A DNA stretch of 64,000 bases from an uncultured Porphyromonadaceae bacterium (lineage in GTDB: Bacteria > Bacteroidota > Bacteroidia > Bacteroidales > Muribaculaceae). The position numbers were made by a program, and so were the translations under genes. The notes beneath the pieces were generated by a model, which had not been told where the DNA came from, did not search any database, and saw only the letters and a program-made list of their open reading frames with translations. Positions 26,656 to 35,256 of this stretch are shown here, piece after piece. The stretch's first letter is position 1. The number at the start of each line of letters is the position of its first letter. The DNA lies in contig CABUWI010000007.1 in NCBI GenBank assembly GCA_902495245.1, positions 116,620 through 180,619 of the forward strand, read 5' to 3'.

Positions 26656-28293
26656 ATGGCAAAAGACATTCAATTCAATATCAAAGCCCGCGAAGAGCTC
26701 AAGAAAGGCGTCGACGCCCTGGCCGACGCCGTCAAGGTAACCCTCGGCCCGAAAGGCCGCAACGTAATCATCGAGAAGAAGTTCGGCGCGCCCCACATCA
26801 CCAAGGACGGCGTCAGCGTTGCCCGCGAAGTGGAGCTTGAAGACCCCTTCCAGAACATGGGCGCACAGCTGCTCAAGGAAGTAGCCTCGAAAACCGGCGA
26901 CGACGCCGGCGACGGCACAACCACCGCAACCGTCCTGGCCCAGAGCATCGTCAACGTCGGCCTGAAGAACGTGGCCGCCGGCGCCAACCCCATGGACCTC
27001 AAGCGCGGCATCGACAAGGCCGTGGCAATCGTCGTCGAATCGATTCACGCCCAGTCGCGCGAAGTTGGCGACGACTTCAAGAAGATTGAAGACGTTGCCC
27101 GCATCTCGGCCAACAACGACGAGGCCATCGGCCAGCTCATCGCCGAGGCCATGCGCAAAGTGGGCCGCGAAGGCATCATCACCGTCGACGAGGCCAAAGG
27201 CACCGAAACCACCGTCGACATCGTCGAGGGCATGCAGTTTGACCGCGGATACATCTCGCCCTATTTCGTTACGAACACGGAGAAGATGGAGTGTGAGATG
27301 GACAGCCCGATGATTCTGCTCTATGACAAGAAGATTTCCAACCTCAAGGACATGCTGCCCATTCTCGAGGCCACGGCCCAGAGCGGACGCCCGCTGCTCA
27401 TCATTGCCGAAGACGTCGACAACGAGGCACTGGCCACTCTGGTTGTGAACCGCCTGCGCGGCTCGCTGAAAATCTGCGCCGTCAAGGCTCCCGGCTTCGG
27501 CGACCGCCGCAAGGAGATGCTTGAAGACATCGCCACGCTCACCGGCGGCATCGTCATCAGCGAAGAGAAGGGCATGAAGCTCGAAGGCGCCACCATCGAC
27601 ATGCTCGGCCGTGCCGAAAAGGTAACCGTCAACAAGGAGAACACCACCATCGTCAACGGCGCAGGCTCGAAAGAAGCCATCGCCTCACGCGTGGCCCAGA
27701 TCAAGGCCCAGATCGAGTCGACCAAGAGCGACTATGACCGCGAGAAACTTCAGGAACGCCTCGCCAAGATTGCAGGCGGCGTTGCAGTGCTTCACATCGG
27801 CGCCCCCTCGGAGGTTGAGATGAAAGAGAAGAAAGACCGCGTTGACGACGCCCTCCACGCAACCCGTGCGGCCATTGCCGAAGGCATCGTGCCCGGCGGC
27901 GGCGTAGCCTATATCCGCGCCACTTCAAAACTCAAAGACCTCAAGGGCGACAACGAAGACGAAACCACGGGCATCATGATCGTGAAGCGCGCAATCGAAG
28001 AGCCGCTGCGCCAGATTGTCGTCAACGCCGGCGAAGAAGGCTCCGTGATCGTGCAGAAAGTCAAAGACGGCAGCGACGACTTCGGCTACAACGCCCGCAC
28101 CGACAAATTTGAAGACCTGTTTGCCGCAGGCGTCATCGACCCCGCCAAGGTTACGCGCGTGGCTCTGGAAAACGCCGCCTCTATCGCCGGCATGTTCCTG
28201 ACCACCGAGTGCGTCATCGCCGACAAGAAAGAAGACAACCCCGCGCCCGCAATGCCCAACCCCGGCATGGGCGGTATGGGCGGCATGATGTAA
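26656..28293 (+). CDS. groEL: chaperonin GroEL
   Basis: A 545-residue ATP-dependent folding chamber subunit, full length. GPKGRNVIIEKKFGAPHIT and the ATP motif GDGTTTATVLAQ are intact, as are DEAKGTETTVDIVEGMQFDRG in its parts and VPGGGVAYIRA. It ends in the usual Gly-Met repeat tail (MGGMGGMM). It is co-transcribed with groES and closed by an 11-bp terminator stem with a T8 run. Single copy in the window. Confidence 0.98.
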   Translation: MAKDIQFNIKAREELKKGVDALADAVKVTLGPKGRNVIIEKKFGAPHITKDGVSVAREVELEDPFQNMGAQLLKEVASKTGDDAGDGTTTATVLAQSIVNVGLKNVAAGANPMDLKRGIDKAVAIVVESIHAQSREVGDDFKKIEDVARISANNDEAIGQLIAEAMRKVGREGIITVDEAKGTETTVDIVEGMQFDRGYISPYFVTNTEKMECEMDSPMILLYDKKISNLKDMLPILEATAQSGRPLLIIAEDVDNEALATLVVNRLRGSLKICAVKAPGFGDRRKEMLEDIATLTGGIVISEEKGMKLEGATIDMLGRAEKVTVNKENTTIVNGAGSKEAIASRVAQIKAQIESTKSDYDREKLQERLAKIAGGVAVLHIGAPSEVEMKEKKDRVDDALHATRAAIAEGIVPGGGVAYIRATSKLKDLKGDNEDETTGIMIVKRAIEEPLRQIVVNAGEEGSVIVQKVKDGSDDFGYNARTDKFEDLFAAGVIDPAKVTRVALENAASIAGMFLTTECVIADKKEDNPAPAMPNPGMGGMGGMM

Positions 28294-28320
28294 GCCTCGA
28301 GGCTTTCACCCCCCAAAAAT

Positions 28321-28355
28321 AAAACTTGCCCCGACGGGCAAGTTTTATTTTTTTT
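28321..28355 (+). terminator. intrinsic terminator of groESL
   Basis: AAAACTTGCCC (28321-28331) pairs perfectly with GGGCAAGTTTT (28336-28346), loop CGAC, followed by eight T. The next promoter starts four bases later. Confidence 0.93.
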
Positions 28356-28358
28356 GCG

Positions 28359-28366
28359 TAACTTTG
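28359..28366 (+). promoter_or_regulatory. -7 box of the ATP-grasp-like gene
   Basis: TAACTTTG directly after the groEL terminator, 19 bp before ATG 28385. It excludes an upstream TTG start at 28364. Confidence 0.65.
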
Positions 28367-28384
28367 CGCAATAGATTCGATGTC

Positions 28385-29218
28385 ATGGCCGGAATAAGCA
28401 TAGCAGGAATTCTCAGGGCGGGCATGTTCTCGCCCAACCATGTCGGCAACGACGCCGCCATTCTCAACGCCGTCGCGGCGCTGCTGAGGCGCCGCGGCCT
28501 CACGGTCAACCTCTACAGCGAAGAGCAATTCATTGCCCACGGGCTTCAGGGCGACGAGCGCATTGTCATGAACATGTGTCGCGACGAGCGGTCCATTGCC
28601 CGGCTTCATGCCCTCGAAGACTCGGGCCACACCGTCATCAACTCGGGCTATGCCATAGCCAACTGCGCGCGCTGCCGCGCCGTGGGGCTGCTTGAGCGCG
28701 CCGGCATTCCGCAGCCGCCCACGCTGGTGGTGCCCACCAACGAAAACGCCCGCGAACGCATCGAGGCGCTTGCCGGCGGCCGCTGCTGGGTCAAGCGCGC
28801 CGACGCGCAGACAATCCACAAAGAAGACGTAACCCCCGCCCGCAATGCCGCCGAGGCCCAGGAATTGCTGAGCGAATTCTTCATTCGCGGAATCCGCACG
28901 GCCGCCGTGTCAGCCCACGTCGGCGGCGAAGAGCTGAAATTCTACGGCGTCCGGGGCACAGATTTCTTTCACCACTATTTTGTCCACTCAAGCGTCGAGT
29001 CGTTCGACCCCGCAGACTTCCGTCAGACATGCCGCAAAGCGGCCGACGCGCTCGGAATCGACGTCTACGGCGGCGACGCCATAGTCGACCCCGCCACGGG
29101 GCGCTTCGTCATCATCTCCGTGAACGACTGGCCCAGCTATGCCGCCTGCCGCGACGAGGCCGCGCGCGGCATTGCGCGGCTCATCGCGGCCCGCGCCCGC
29201 AAACTGCTCAAGCGGTAG
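28385..29218 (+). CDS. ATP-grasp-like protein of unknown substrate
   Basis: A 277-residue soluble protein. Middle and end look like an ATP-grasp ligase: CWVKRADAQTIHKEDV resembles the lysine-bearing nucleotide-binding strand, IRTAAVSAHVGGEELKFYGV the second, and VIISVNDWPSYAACRDEA the acidic/Asn metal-binding end (compare the D-x-N-x-W/P of RimK-like enzymes). The N-terminus has a short Rossmann-like start. The amide-forming substrate cannot be named. Its last 11 bases overlap the tail of the convergent FMN reductase gene. Confidence 0.65.
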   Translation: MAGISIAGILRAGMFSPNHVGNDAAILNAVAALLRRRGLTVNLYSEEQFIAHGLQGDERIVMNMCRDERSIARLHALEDSGHTVINSGYAIANCARCRAVGLLERAGIPQPPTLVVPTNENARERIEALAGGRCWVKRADAQTIHKEDVTPARNAAEAQELLSEFFIRGIRTAAVSAHVGGEELKFYGVRGTDFFHHYFVHSSVESFDPADFRQTCRKAADALGIDVYGGDAIVDPATGRFVIISVNDWPSYAACRDEAARGIARLIAARARKLLKR

Positions 29219-29840
29219 GCTCCGTCAGGTCCTTGCGAATGAAGTTCGTCATGCGCCACGGCTCCTGCTCGGGGCGAGGATTGCCCTGCAGCGCCTTCAG
29301 AAGCCACGCCATATTGTCGGCCAGAGTGCGCATGGTCTGCATGCCCTCGGCGTCGCAGGCCGCATCGCCGGGACGGCGCCCGTAAACGAGGTTCCAGTAT
29401 TGCGAATTGGGCATCGGCATGCTCATCATCTGAAAATACTTGTTCAGCCGCTCGAACGTGGTCGAGCCGCCGCCGCGACGGCACACGGCCACGGCTGCCG
29501 CCGGCTTGCCGCGCAGATGTGCGCCCGACGAATAGAACAAACGGTCAAGCAGCGCGCAGAGCGACCCGTTCGGCCCGGCATAATAAGTCGGCGACCCGAC
29601 AACCAGCGCATCGGCCTTCTCGACGGCCTCGCGCACCTCGTTATAAAGTTCGTCCTGAAAAACGCAGCGACCCAGCTCGGCACACTTATAGCAACCGATG
29701 CACCCCTGCACGGCGCGCGTGCCGATCCACAGGGTGGTCGTCTCGATTCCGTTCTCATTCAGCCGCGCGGCCACCTCCTTGAGCGCGGCCGCGGTGTTGC
29801 CCTCCTTGTGCGGGCTCCCGTTTATCAGCAATACATTCAT
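29208..29840 (-). CDS. NADPH-dependent FMN reductase / flavodoxin-fold protein
   Basis: A 210-residue flavodoxin-like oxidoreductase. MNVLLINGSPHKEGNTAA is the FMN phosphate-binding start; GSPTYYAGPNGSLCALLDR is the isoalloxazine-side loop. A Cys cluster, QGCIGCYKCAELGRC, is like that of iron-sulfur flavoprotein relatives, though too few ligands are certain to claim a cluster. ATG 29840 is chosen because the flavin motif begins there and a TAAATTTG box lies at 29871-29878. The redox partner is unknown. Confidence 0.88.
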   Translation of the reverse strand: MNVLLINGSPHKEGNTAAALKEVAARLNENGIETTTLWIGTRAVQGCIGCYKCAELGRCVFQDELYNEVREAVEKADALVVGSPTYYAGPNGSLCALLDRLFYSSGAHLRGKPAAAVAVCRRGGGSTTFERLNKYFQMMSMPMPNSQYWNLVYGRRPGDAACDAEGMQTMRTLADNMAWLLKALQGNPRPEQEPWRMTNFIRKDLTEPTA

Positions 29841-29870
29841 CGTCTTGATCATCAGTTTCAAATAACGAAA

Positions 29871-29878
29871 CAAATTTA
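29871..29878 (-). promoter_or_regulatory. -7 box of the FMN reductase gene
   Basis: TAAATTTG on the - strand, 31 bp before ATG 29840. Confidence 0.6.
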
Positions 29879-29900
29879 CAAAATTTTCCCCAAACAATCA

Positions 29901-29937
29901 AAGAGTCCTTCGCCATACCTGCCGGCGAAAGACTCTT
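29901..29937 (-). terminator. intrinsic terminator of the GTPase operon
   Basis: AAGAGTC and TTCGCC arms pair across one mismatch with GGCGAA and GACTCTT (29901-29914 with 29924-29937), followed leftward by a moderately T-rich TGATTGTTTG. It separates the operon end from the FMN reductase promoter. Confidence 0.75.
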
Positions 29938-29958
29938 CAATACTACAAACGTAACTCT

Positions 29959-31278
29959 CTACTCCCGTCTGACAGCGCTCGCCGAGTCGCCATCACCCTC
30001 CAGAATTTCCTGCATGCGTTTTACATCACCTCTGATTAACCGAATGCCGGAGACTCTGGCTCGGTCCGAATAGTGATGAACGGAGCCGTCTTTAGAATAT
30101 GCCACTCTAAAAGTTACGGAGCCCTCTGATTCAAATACCACATTAACCGTACCCGATTCAGAATAACCCGAATAACTTCCGCGGCGCGATACGCCCGCAC
30201 CCGAAACAGAATAATTCAATCGGTCCGCCCTTTCACTGTCAACGTAATAATCAAATGTCAATTCATCTCCGGGATAGCAATATAATTCGTATACCTTATA
30301 ACTTTCTGAACTATTGCGACCTCCGTTCGTTGACCACCATTGGGGCAGGTAAAGAGTTGAATGCAGACCCGCGGCCGCATTAGTCAGCGCATCAAGTTTG
30401 CGACGCGAATCGCTGATGACCGTCCGCTGCTTGCTTGACACTGCTTCGAGACTATCTATTCTCAGAGAATCAAGCCGGAGCTTAGCATTAGCCGTGCGCA
30501 ATTCCGTCTCTGTGTTTTGCAGGTCAGACCGCGTGAGTTCCAAATCACCTCTCAGACTATACAGCCAAACCCCGCCTGCACATATCAGCAGAAGCATCAA
30601 GAGTACAACCGTGAATTGTTTTTTTGCTCTCAGTAGCTTTGCATTGTCCTTTTCGAGTCCGGCTATCTTTTTTTGAGCTGCTACAAGCGAACCGGCAAGA
30701 GTCTGCATGATTCCGGTCAGGTAGGAATCATTTGCGGCTTTCTTGTCAGTTATCCGAACATATTTCGACTTATATGTCTGTTCTTCGATGTATGAATCGC
30801 TGCTGGTTGAGCAATCAATTTCGATATAATCATTCGACTGCGGAAGTCCATGTAACTTCTCCAATCCGAATCTTAGCGAATCATGTTCCAACTCATAAGA
30901 CGTTTGCCGCTGCACGTAAGTTGTGATTTCAGGCTTTTCAAGCAAGACGTTCGGACAAAACGACAACACTCCGGTTGAGCCATAACGCACAATCTCGCCT
31001 TGCGCGCTCAATTCTTCGACTTTCTTTGAAAAATACTCAATCAATGCCTTCGGCTTTGATATCTGCATATCGTTCATTGAAAGTCGAAAACCGATCACGT
31101 CGATGTTTGAGAGCCTCTGCACGAACGTGTAGGTCATAATCCGCTCTGTGCGCACTATCATCAACTGCCGTCTTTTAACGCCGGAGACTATGCCCTTGAC
31201 GGCGGCAACCGGTGCAAAGACGGGAAATTGCGAAATGTCGTTTCCCGACTGCCCGAATATGGAGAAGTTGAAATTCAT
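29959..31278 (-). CDS. GTPase-operon protein 6: single-TM bridging protein with periplasmic coiled coil
   Basis: A 439-residue protein of no recognised family. Residues 1-220 are soluble and would face the cytosol; 221-242 (FTVVLLMLLLICAGGVWLYS) is one TM helix. Residues 245-300 form a leucine-rich coiled coil (LQNTETELRTANAKLRLDSL), and the rest is beta-rich, containing WWSTNGGRNSSESYKVYELY and GSVTFRVAYSKDG. No signal peptide. The topology would carry a signal between cytosolic GTPase and periplasm. It overlaps the protease gene by 4 nt (ATGA) and is last in the operon. Confidence 0.8.
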   Translation of the reverse strand: MNFNFSIFGQSGNDISQFPVFAPVAAVKGIVSGVKRRQLMIVRTERIMTYTFVQRLSNIDVIGFRLSMNDMQISKPKALIEYFSKKVEELSAQGEIVRYGSTGVLSFCPNVLLEKPEITTYVQRQTSYELEHDSLRFGLEKLHGLPQSNDYIEIDCSTSSDSYIEEQTYKSKYVRITDKKAANDSYLTGIMQTLAGSLVAAQKKIAGLEKDNAKLLRAKKQFTVVLLMLLLICAGGVWLYSLRGDLELTRSDLQNTETELRTANAKLRLDSLRIDSLEAVSSKQRTVISDSRRKLDALTNAAAGLHSTLYLPQWWSTNGGRNSSESYKVYELYCYPGDELTFDYYVDSERADRLNYSVSGAGVSRRGSYSGYSESGTVNVVFESEGSVTFRVAYSKDGSVHHYSDRARVSGIRLIRGDVKRMQEILEGDGDSASAVRRE

Positions 31279-31799
31279 TGTTTGAAGCGAATCACGTTTT
31301 CTTCGTCATCGAACGTATATTCCGGCAATTCCTTCATGACGTTCTGTCCCAACAGCGCAGACGCCCCGAGGTTATCCATTACCGACACCGTTACGTTATG
31401 TACAGTAAACTCCTTACCTTTTGTTGTGGTCAGGATAAGCTCCTTAATGACATAGACAGGCACTATGACTGTCGAGCCGTCGGCAACAGTGGCAGAAGAA
31501 TTGTAGAGATGATCCTCTTCGGATATTTTTTCGGCTTTGGCAAGATTCAGCAGTTCAAGAGTCGATATTGTCGACCCTGTAGCTCCGGTGTCCCAAAGCA
31601 TCTGAATCGGCACTCCGTTCATCTTAACGGTAACTTCAGGGGTTGACGTCGGAGTAGGACGTACAAATGCAATTGCCGGACAGTCGGCTAATGAGTCCGT
31701 GTCGGCCACGTCAAGACGCTCCGAAGGATGCTGGTTATCGCAGCCGGCAATGACAGCGCCGGCAATCATGGCGGCAGCGAAGATTTTAATGTAGCTCAT
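31275..31799 (-). CDS. GTPase-operon protein 5: retropepsin-like aspartic protease lipoprotein
   Basis: A 174-residue lipoprotein; the lipobox VIAGC puts the lipidated cysteine at 20. The core has MLWDTGATGSTIS (catalytic Asp70, Thr71, Gly72) and a later hydrophobic-hydrophobic-Gly element ALLGQNV (148-153), as in clan AA single-domain retropepsins, which act as dimers. It would sit in the periplasm, anchored to a membrane. Overlaps of 4 nt on both sides show co-translation with its neighbours. The substrate is unknown; the neighbouring periplasmic proteins are candidates. Confidence 0.85.
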   Translation of the reverse strand: MSYIKIFAAAMIAGAVIAGCDNQHPSERLDVADTDSLADCPAIAFVRPTPTSTPEVTVKMNGVPIQMLWDTGATGSTISTLELLNLAKAEKISEEDHLYNSSATVADGSTVIVPVYVIKELILTTTKGKEFTVHNVTVSVMDNLGASALLGQNVMKELPEYTFDDEENVIRFKQ

Positions 31800-32455
31800 T
31801 GTTCATCAAAATATTTGTTTAATATGTCTTGATACTTACCCACAAGATACTCCTTGGCAAATTGAAGTTGAGTCTCTGACAGAGTCTCCAAGTTTGAATC
31901 TCCGGTAAATAACTTCGAGTATTCATCGTAAAAAATATCAATCTTATCGCTGATATTGTCGCGAACCTTCTCCGGAGCGTAGTTCAACTCATTTCCCAAT
32001 GTAAAGGCTTCTTTCGTGATATCGTCTATCATCGTACGCAGCCTAACAATTTCCATCATGGTTGCATAATGTTGCTTGAGTGCCAATGGAACGTCATCGG
32101 CACTGATTTTCATAGAATCAAGCTTTGAAAAAGCCTCCGTCTTCTCGGACGTTAGTATTCGCAGTCTGTCCCCGGCGCTATCGATCGAGTCCGCCTTATC
32201 TTGCCATATTTTAACCTCTTCTTTCAAGCGGTCAGTCTGTTGTTCACAGTTCTTTACAAATTCGGCAATGATAGCCTCGCGCTCGGCTTTGTCGGCCTTG
32301 TGCAGTCTGCGGGCGAAGTCTGCGGCCTCTGTCGAGGTCGCATCTTCGTTTTCAGCCGCCATTCCGGGGACGGAGGTAATTTGATCTTTGGCAAACGACA
32401 TTGTCGGGAGCAGCAATGCAATAGCCATTGCTGCATATTGAGTCAGTCTTTTCAT
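31796..32455 (-). CDS. GTPase-operon protein 4: exported helical protein
   Basis: A 219-residue protein with a signal peptide (AAMAIALLLPTMSFAKDQ, cleavage after SFA). The mature part is almost wholly helical and charged, with heptad-like stretches (EFVKNCEQQTDRLKEEVKIW) and no recognised domain. Periplasmic location is inferred from the signal peptide. It sits between the large TM protein and the retropepsin-like lipoprotein, with 4-nt overlaps at both ends, so it may be scaffold or protease substrate. Confidence 0.78.
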   Translation of the reverse strand: MKRLTQYAAMAIALLLPTMSFAKDQITSVPGMAAENEDATSTEAADFARRLHKADKAEREAIIAEFVKNCEQQTDRLKEEVKIWQDKADSIDSAGDRLRILTSEKTEAFSKLDSMKISADDVPLALKQHYATMMEIVRLRTMIDDITKEAFTLGNELNYAPEKVRDNISDKIDIFYDEYSKLFTGDSNLETLSETQLQFAKEYLVGKYQDILNKYFDEQ

Positions 32456-34257
32456 TGTACAGTAAATGTTATTTTGTGTCCGGCTTGGGTTGTGAAAACA
32501 TATTTCCCTTTTTTCTTGAATTTAAGAGTCCATTTTTTACGCTCGCGGTCCGGAACTGCTTCAATTTGGGGATTAGCGTCATAGCGTAATCTGAGTGTAC
32601 TTTCAACTTTAACTCCTTTGTTCGCTTCCACGGTAAATCCGATTCCATCGTTAAGAGACCTTGCGGTTCTGGGCTTGCCGTCGCATGTTACCGTCAGCAC
32701 TCCACCCGAGGTGCCGCCATCTTCCTGTCGCACCGGTTGTTGCTGAACTTGCGATTGTGCTTGCTGCTGCGATGCCAGTTGCCTGGCATGTTCATCGCAT
32801 TGGGCTTGTCTATTCTCAACTACGGCTCGCAATTCGATCTGTGCGAATGAGGGCAATGAATCGATAATACGAATGCACTCTGCATATCGCACCCTATCAG
32901 TTTCCCAGTCCCTGCCATTGATGATTTCATTGAGCTTTGTATATAATTTGAGATATGACGTCCATTGCTCGCGGCCGTTTTGCTTCTCATCTGTAAACCC
33001 TGACTTGGCCAGCTCATCAGAGTGATTGTCAAAGTAAAAACTCAGGCCGTAAATATCGCCGACAGTTACATAATTCCATAATATTGTCTGGATATCTTCT
33101 GCCGAGAGTGTGGGCTCGTCCTGCATATTTTCTATAATCTTGTCTTCAACAGCTTCCGTCGTGTCCTCGGCCTGCTGTCTGCCAGGTACATCGGGCTTGT
33201 TAAAACTCTTGATTATGGCGATTATTATAAAGATTATGATCGCAGCGACGATCACGGCGCCTATAATCCACTGATATAATGGAATTTCGCCGTCAATGAT
33301 TTTCTTTTTTACAGAATCTTTTCCCTGTTCGTAATCATCATGCGGCTTATAGACGCGCTCATTGTCATGATGCTGTCCGGCAACATCTCGTTTCAGAAGA
33401 TCATCAATCCGATCTCGCAAGCGGCCATAATCTTTCAAATCGGCTTTTGCTCTGTCTGTCTCCTCGGCATCTGTTGACGCAGTGATAAATCCGGCAAGCA
33501 GAGAACGAGCTTCGTTTATTTGATCTATTTTTTCGCGAAGTTCTCTCTTGACCGAGGGATTAGTGTTGGCTTCGACAGCAATGTCAAGCACGCGCTGCAT
33601 GATTGATTTGTGTTGTAGCTCAAGGTCGCGCAAGGAAATCTCAGGCGGGAGGACATCGCCACCGCCTTCCTTTTCCGGCGGTCGGAACTGCGAGGAAACA
33701 GCAACCCAACGGCACTTTCTGAAAGCGGCAAGCGCCGTCGTCGGCTCGACATCATCGGGCAACGTCAGCACACTGCCCACACTACCCTTAGCAAAAGAGT
33801 TGTCATTATTTATCGCAGCAGTCTCCACTCTGTCAAAGATTTTTGGCAAAGTGGCTTTTATCCATTCAATCGTGTCAGAAGCATCAGAAAGTTTGGAGAC
33901 TCCATATCGCACCCCACGACCGTCAGCCATGGAAAACAGACCGTCGGGTCGGTTAACTGCGGCGTTGAACAATTGCTGCATAAAGCTGTATATCGCCGCG
34001 AAATCGGGCGTATATTCGCCGCTGTCAATAATCATTGACATGCCGAAATGAGCCGGGCCGCAGCGATCGGAACTCTCGCGCAGATCATAGTTTATGTATG
34101 TATAAGCAACGGTTCCGTCCGTGCGGCGGTTGACCGTCAGGCGATCGCCATGACGCGAGGCTACATAAAAGTCCTTAAAATAGTCGTTTTCGGCCTCATC
34201 TCCTTCATATAGAGTCCAGCCTGACGGATTGCCGAAAACATATGTTCTTATTGTCAT
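32452..34257 (-). CDS. GTPase-operon protein 3: large cytosolic domain, one TM, periplasmic Ig-like end
   Basis: A 601-residue protein with no signal peptide. Residues 1-190 form a compact domain starting YVFGNPSGWTLYEGDEAEND and containing RHGDRLTVNRR and CGPAHFGMSMIID. Its position next to a GTPase recalls the GTPase-associated GAP1-type N-domains, but I cannot confirm homology. Residues 210-290 are a helical linker, 330-350 a TM segment (WIIGAVIVAAIIIFIIIAII), then a Gln-rich linker and, from about 520, a beta-rich Ig-like domain ending KYVFTTQAGHKITFTVQ. It is probably the partner or effector of the GTPase, 18 nt downstream of it. Confidence 0.8.
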   Translation of the reverse strand: MTIRTYVFGNPSGWTLYEGDEAENDYFKDFYVASRHGDRLTVNRRTDGTVAYTYINYDLRESSDRCGPAHFGMSMIIDSGEYTPDFAAIYSFMQQLFNAAVNRPDGLFSMADGRGVRYGVSKLSDASDTIEWIKATLPKIFDRVETAAINNDNSFAKGSVGSVLTLPDDVEPTTALAAFRKCRWVAVSSQFRPPEKEGGGDVLPPEISLRDLELQHKSIMQRVLDIAVEANTNPSVKRELREKIDQINEARSLLAGFITASTDAEETDRAKADLKDYGRLRDRIDDLLKRDVAGQHHDNERVYKPHDDYEQGKDSVKKKIIDGEIPLYQWIIGAVIVAAIIIFIIIAIIKSFNKPDVPGRQQAEDTTEAVEDKIIENMQDEPTLSAEDIQTILWNYVTVGDIYGLSFYFDNHSDELAKSGFTDEKQNGREQWTSYLKLYTKLNEIINGRDWETDRVRYAECIRIIDSLPSFAQIELRAVVENRQAQCDEHARQLASQQQAQSQVQQQPVRQEDGGTSGGVLTVTCDGKPRTARSLNDGIGFTVEANKGVKVESTLRLRYDANPQIEAVPDRERKKWTLKFKKKGKYVFTTQAGHKITFTVQ

Positions 34258-34275
34258 CGTCTTTATTTAATCGTC

Positions 34276-35238
34276 TTATCTGATTGCCTTGAGGAGTTGT
34301 TCGCAATAGAAGTTCTGGCCTATGTTCCATACTTGTCGGCCGTCTTTTGTCGACGAGAAAGTCCCGACGGAGAAACATATCGGGCTGAAATTGTACGGGC
34401 CGAACAGAAACTTTGCAATTCCGCTGTTTGTGTAACGCGAAAAGATGCCGGGGTATTGATTGTTGATTTGCGTCATGAACAACTCGCTGCGCGGGCGTCC
34501 GCTCGGGTCATACTGGTGCATCTGCTTATCGCATTTGTTGAAAAGAAACAGGATTCTGTCTTTCGGCGTCAACGCCTGCATCTGTGAAATCTTGGCGGCA
34601 TAATTGTTGCGGTCGCGCTGGTCTTTCCAGTCTTGTTCGACAAAGTAGACCCAGATTTTGCGATTGTTGATGCTGTGAATGATTCGCTCAATATAGGCCG
34701 GGAATGCCGCAGTCGGCACTTCCGGGTCGAAATAGTGCTCGCCCGGAGCCTCGAGAATCTGAAAGATTGGTTTGCCGCCTTTGTCATACACAGTTACGAG
34801 CATGAACATAATCGTATCGTTGGGGTCGGGAGCATACGTGTCGTTGGCTTTGGTTATCAGCGAGTCGCACATGCGCGTATAGTTGCGGTCGTATGAGGGG
34901 CGAAAAGTCCTGTCGGCCTTTACCGTGTAGCCCATAACGCTCTCGAAATAGCGCACCATGCGCAACAGTGCCATTGTCTTGCCCGACGATGCCGGACCGA
35001 AAAAGATGACTATAGGGGTTGTCGTATCGGCAATGTTTGTTGTAATGGCGTTAACGTCAATCAGCTCCTCGTCGGAATATATATCTGCCTGCGACATGCC
35101 GGTAGAACTGCCGTCCGTCTTTGCAGGTTGCGTAATTGTGCCGGCTGTCGATGTTGACGCATTTTGCGACGTCTCCCCGTTTATGATGTCAGAGAAATCG
35201 TTCTTGTTGCTTTGTGTAGCGTTAGTATTGTTTTCCAT
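34276..35238 (-). CDS. GTPase-operon protein 2: P-loop GTPase
   Basis: A 320-residue soluble NTPase. After a Ser/Thr/Asn-rich disordered leader (1-70) comes the Walker A GPASSGKT (81-88). ILEAPGEHYFD (161-171) stands where the switch II DxxG would be, and LFNKCDK (232-238) is an NKxD guanine-specificity motif, so GTP rather than ATP is likely. Missing the standard DxxG aspartate is unusual. No TM or signal peptide. It lies between two membrane proteins with 18-nt gaps, so it probably acts at the inner face of the membrane. It resembles the GTPases of poorly characterised bacterial conflict or signalling operons. Confidence 0.82.
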   Translation of the reverse strand: MENNTNATQSNKNDFSDIINGETSQNASTSTAGTITQPAKTDGSSTGMSQADIYSDEELIDVNAITTNIADTTTPIVIFFGPASSGKTMALLRMVRYFESVMGYTVKADRTFRPSYDRNYTRMCDSLITKANDTYAPDPNDTIMFMLVTVYDKGGKPIFQILEAPGEHYFDPEVPTAAFPAYIERIIHSINNRKIWVYFVEQDWKDQRDRNNYAAKISQMQALTPKDRILFLFNKCDKQMHQYDPSGRPRSELFMTQINNQYPGIFSRYTNSGIAKFLFGPYNFSPICFSVGTFSSTKDGRQVWNIGQNFYCEQLLKAIR

Positions 35239-35256
35239 AAAGAGATACCGTTATCA

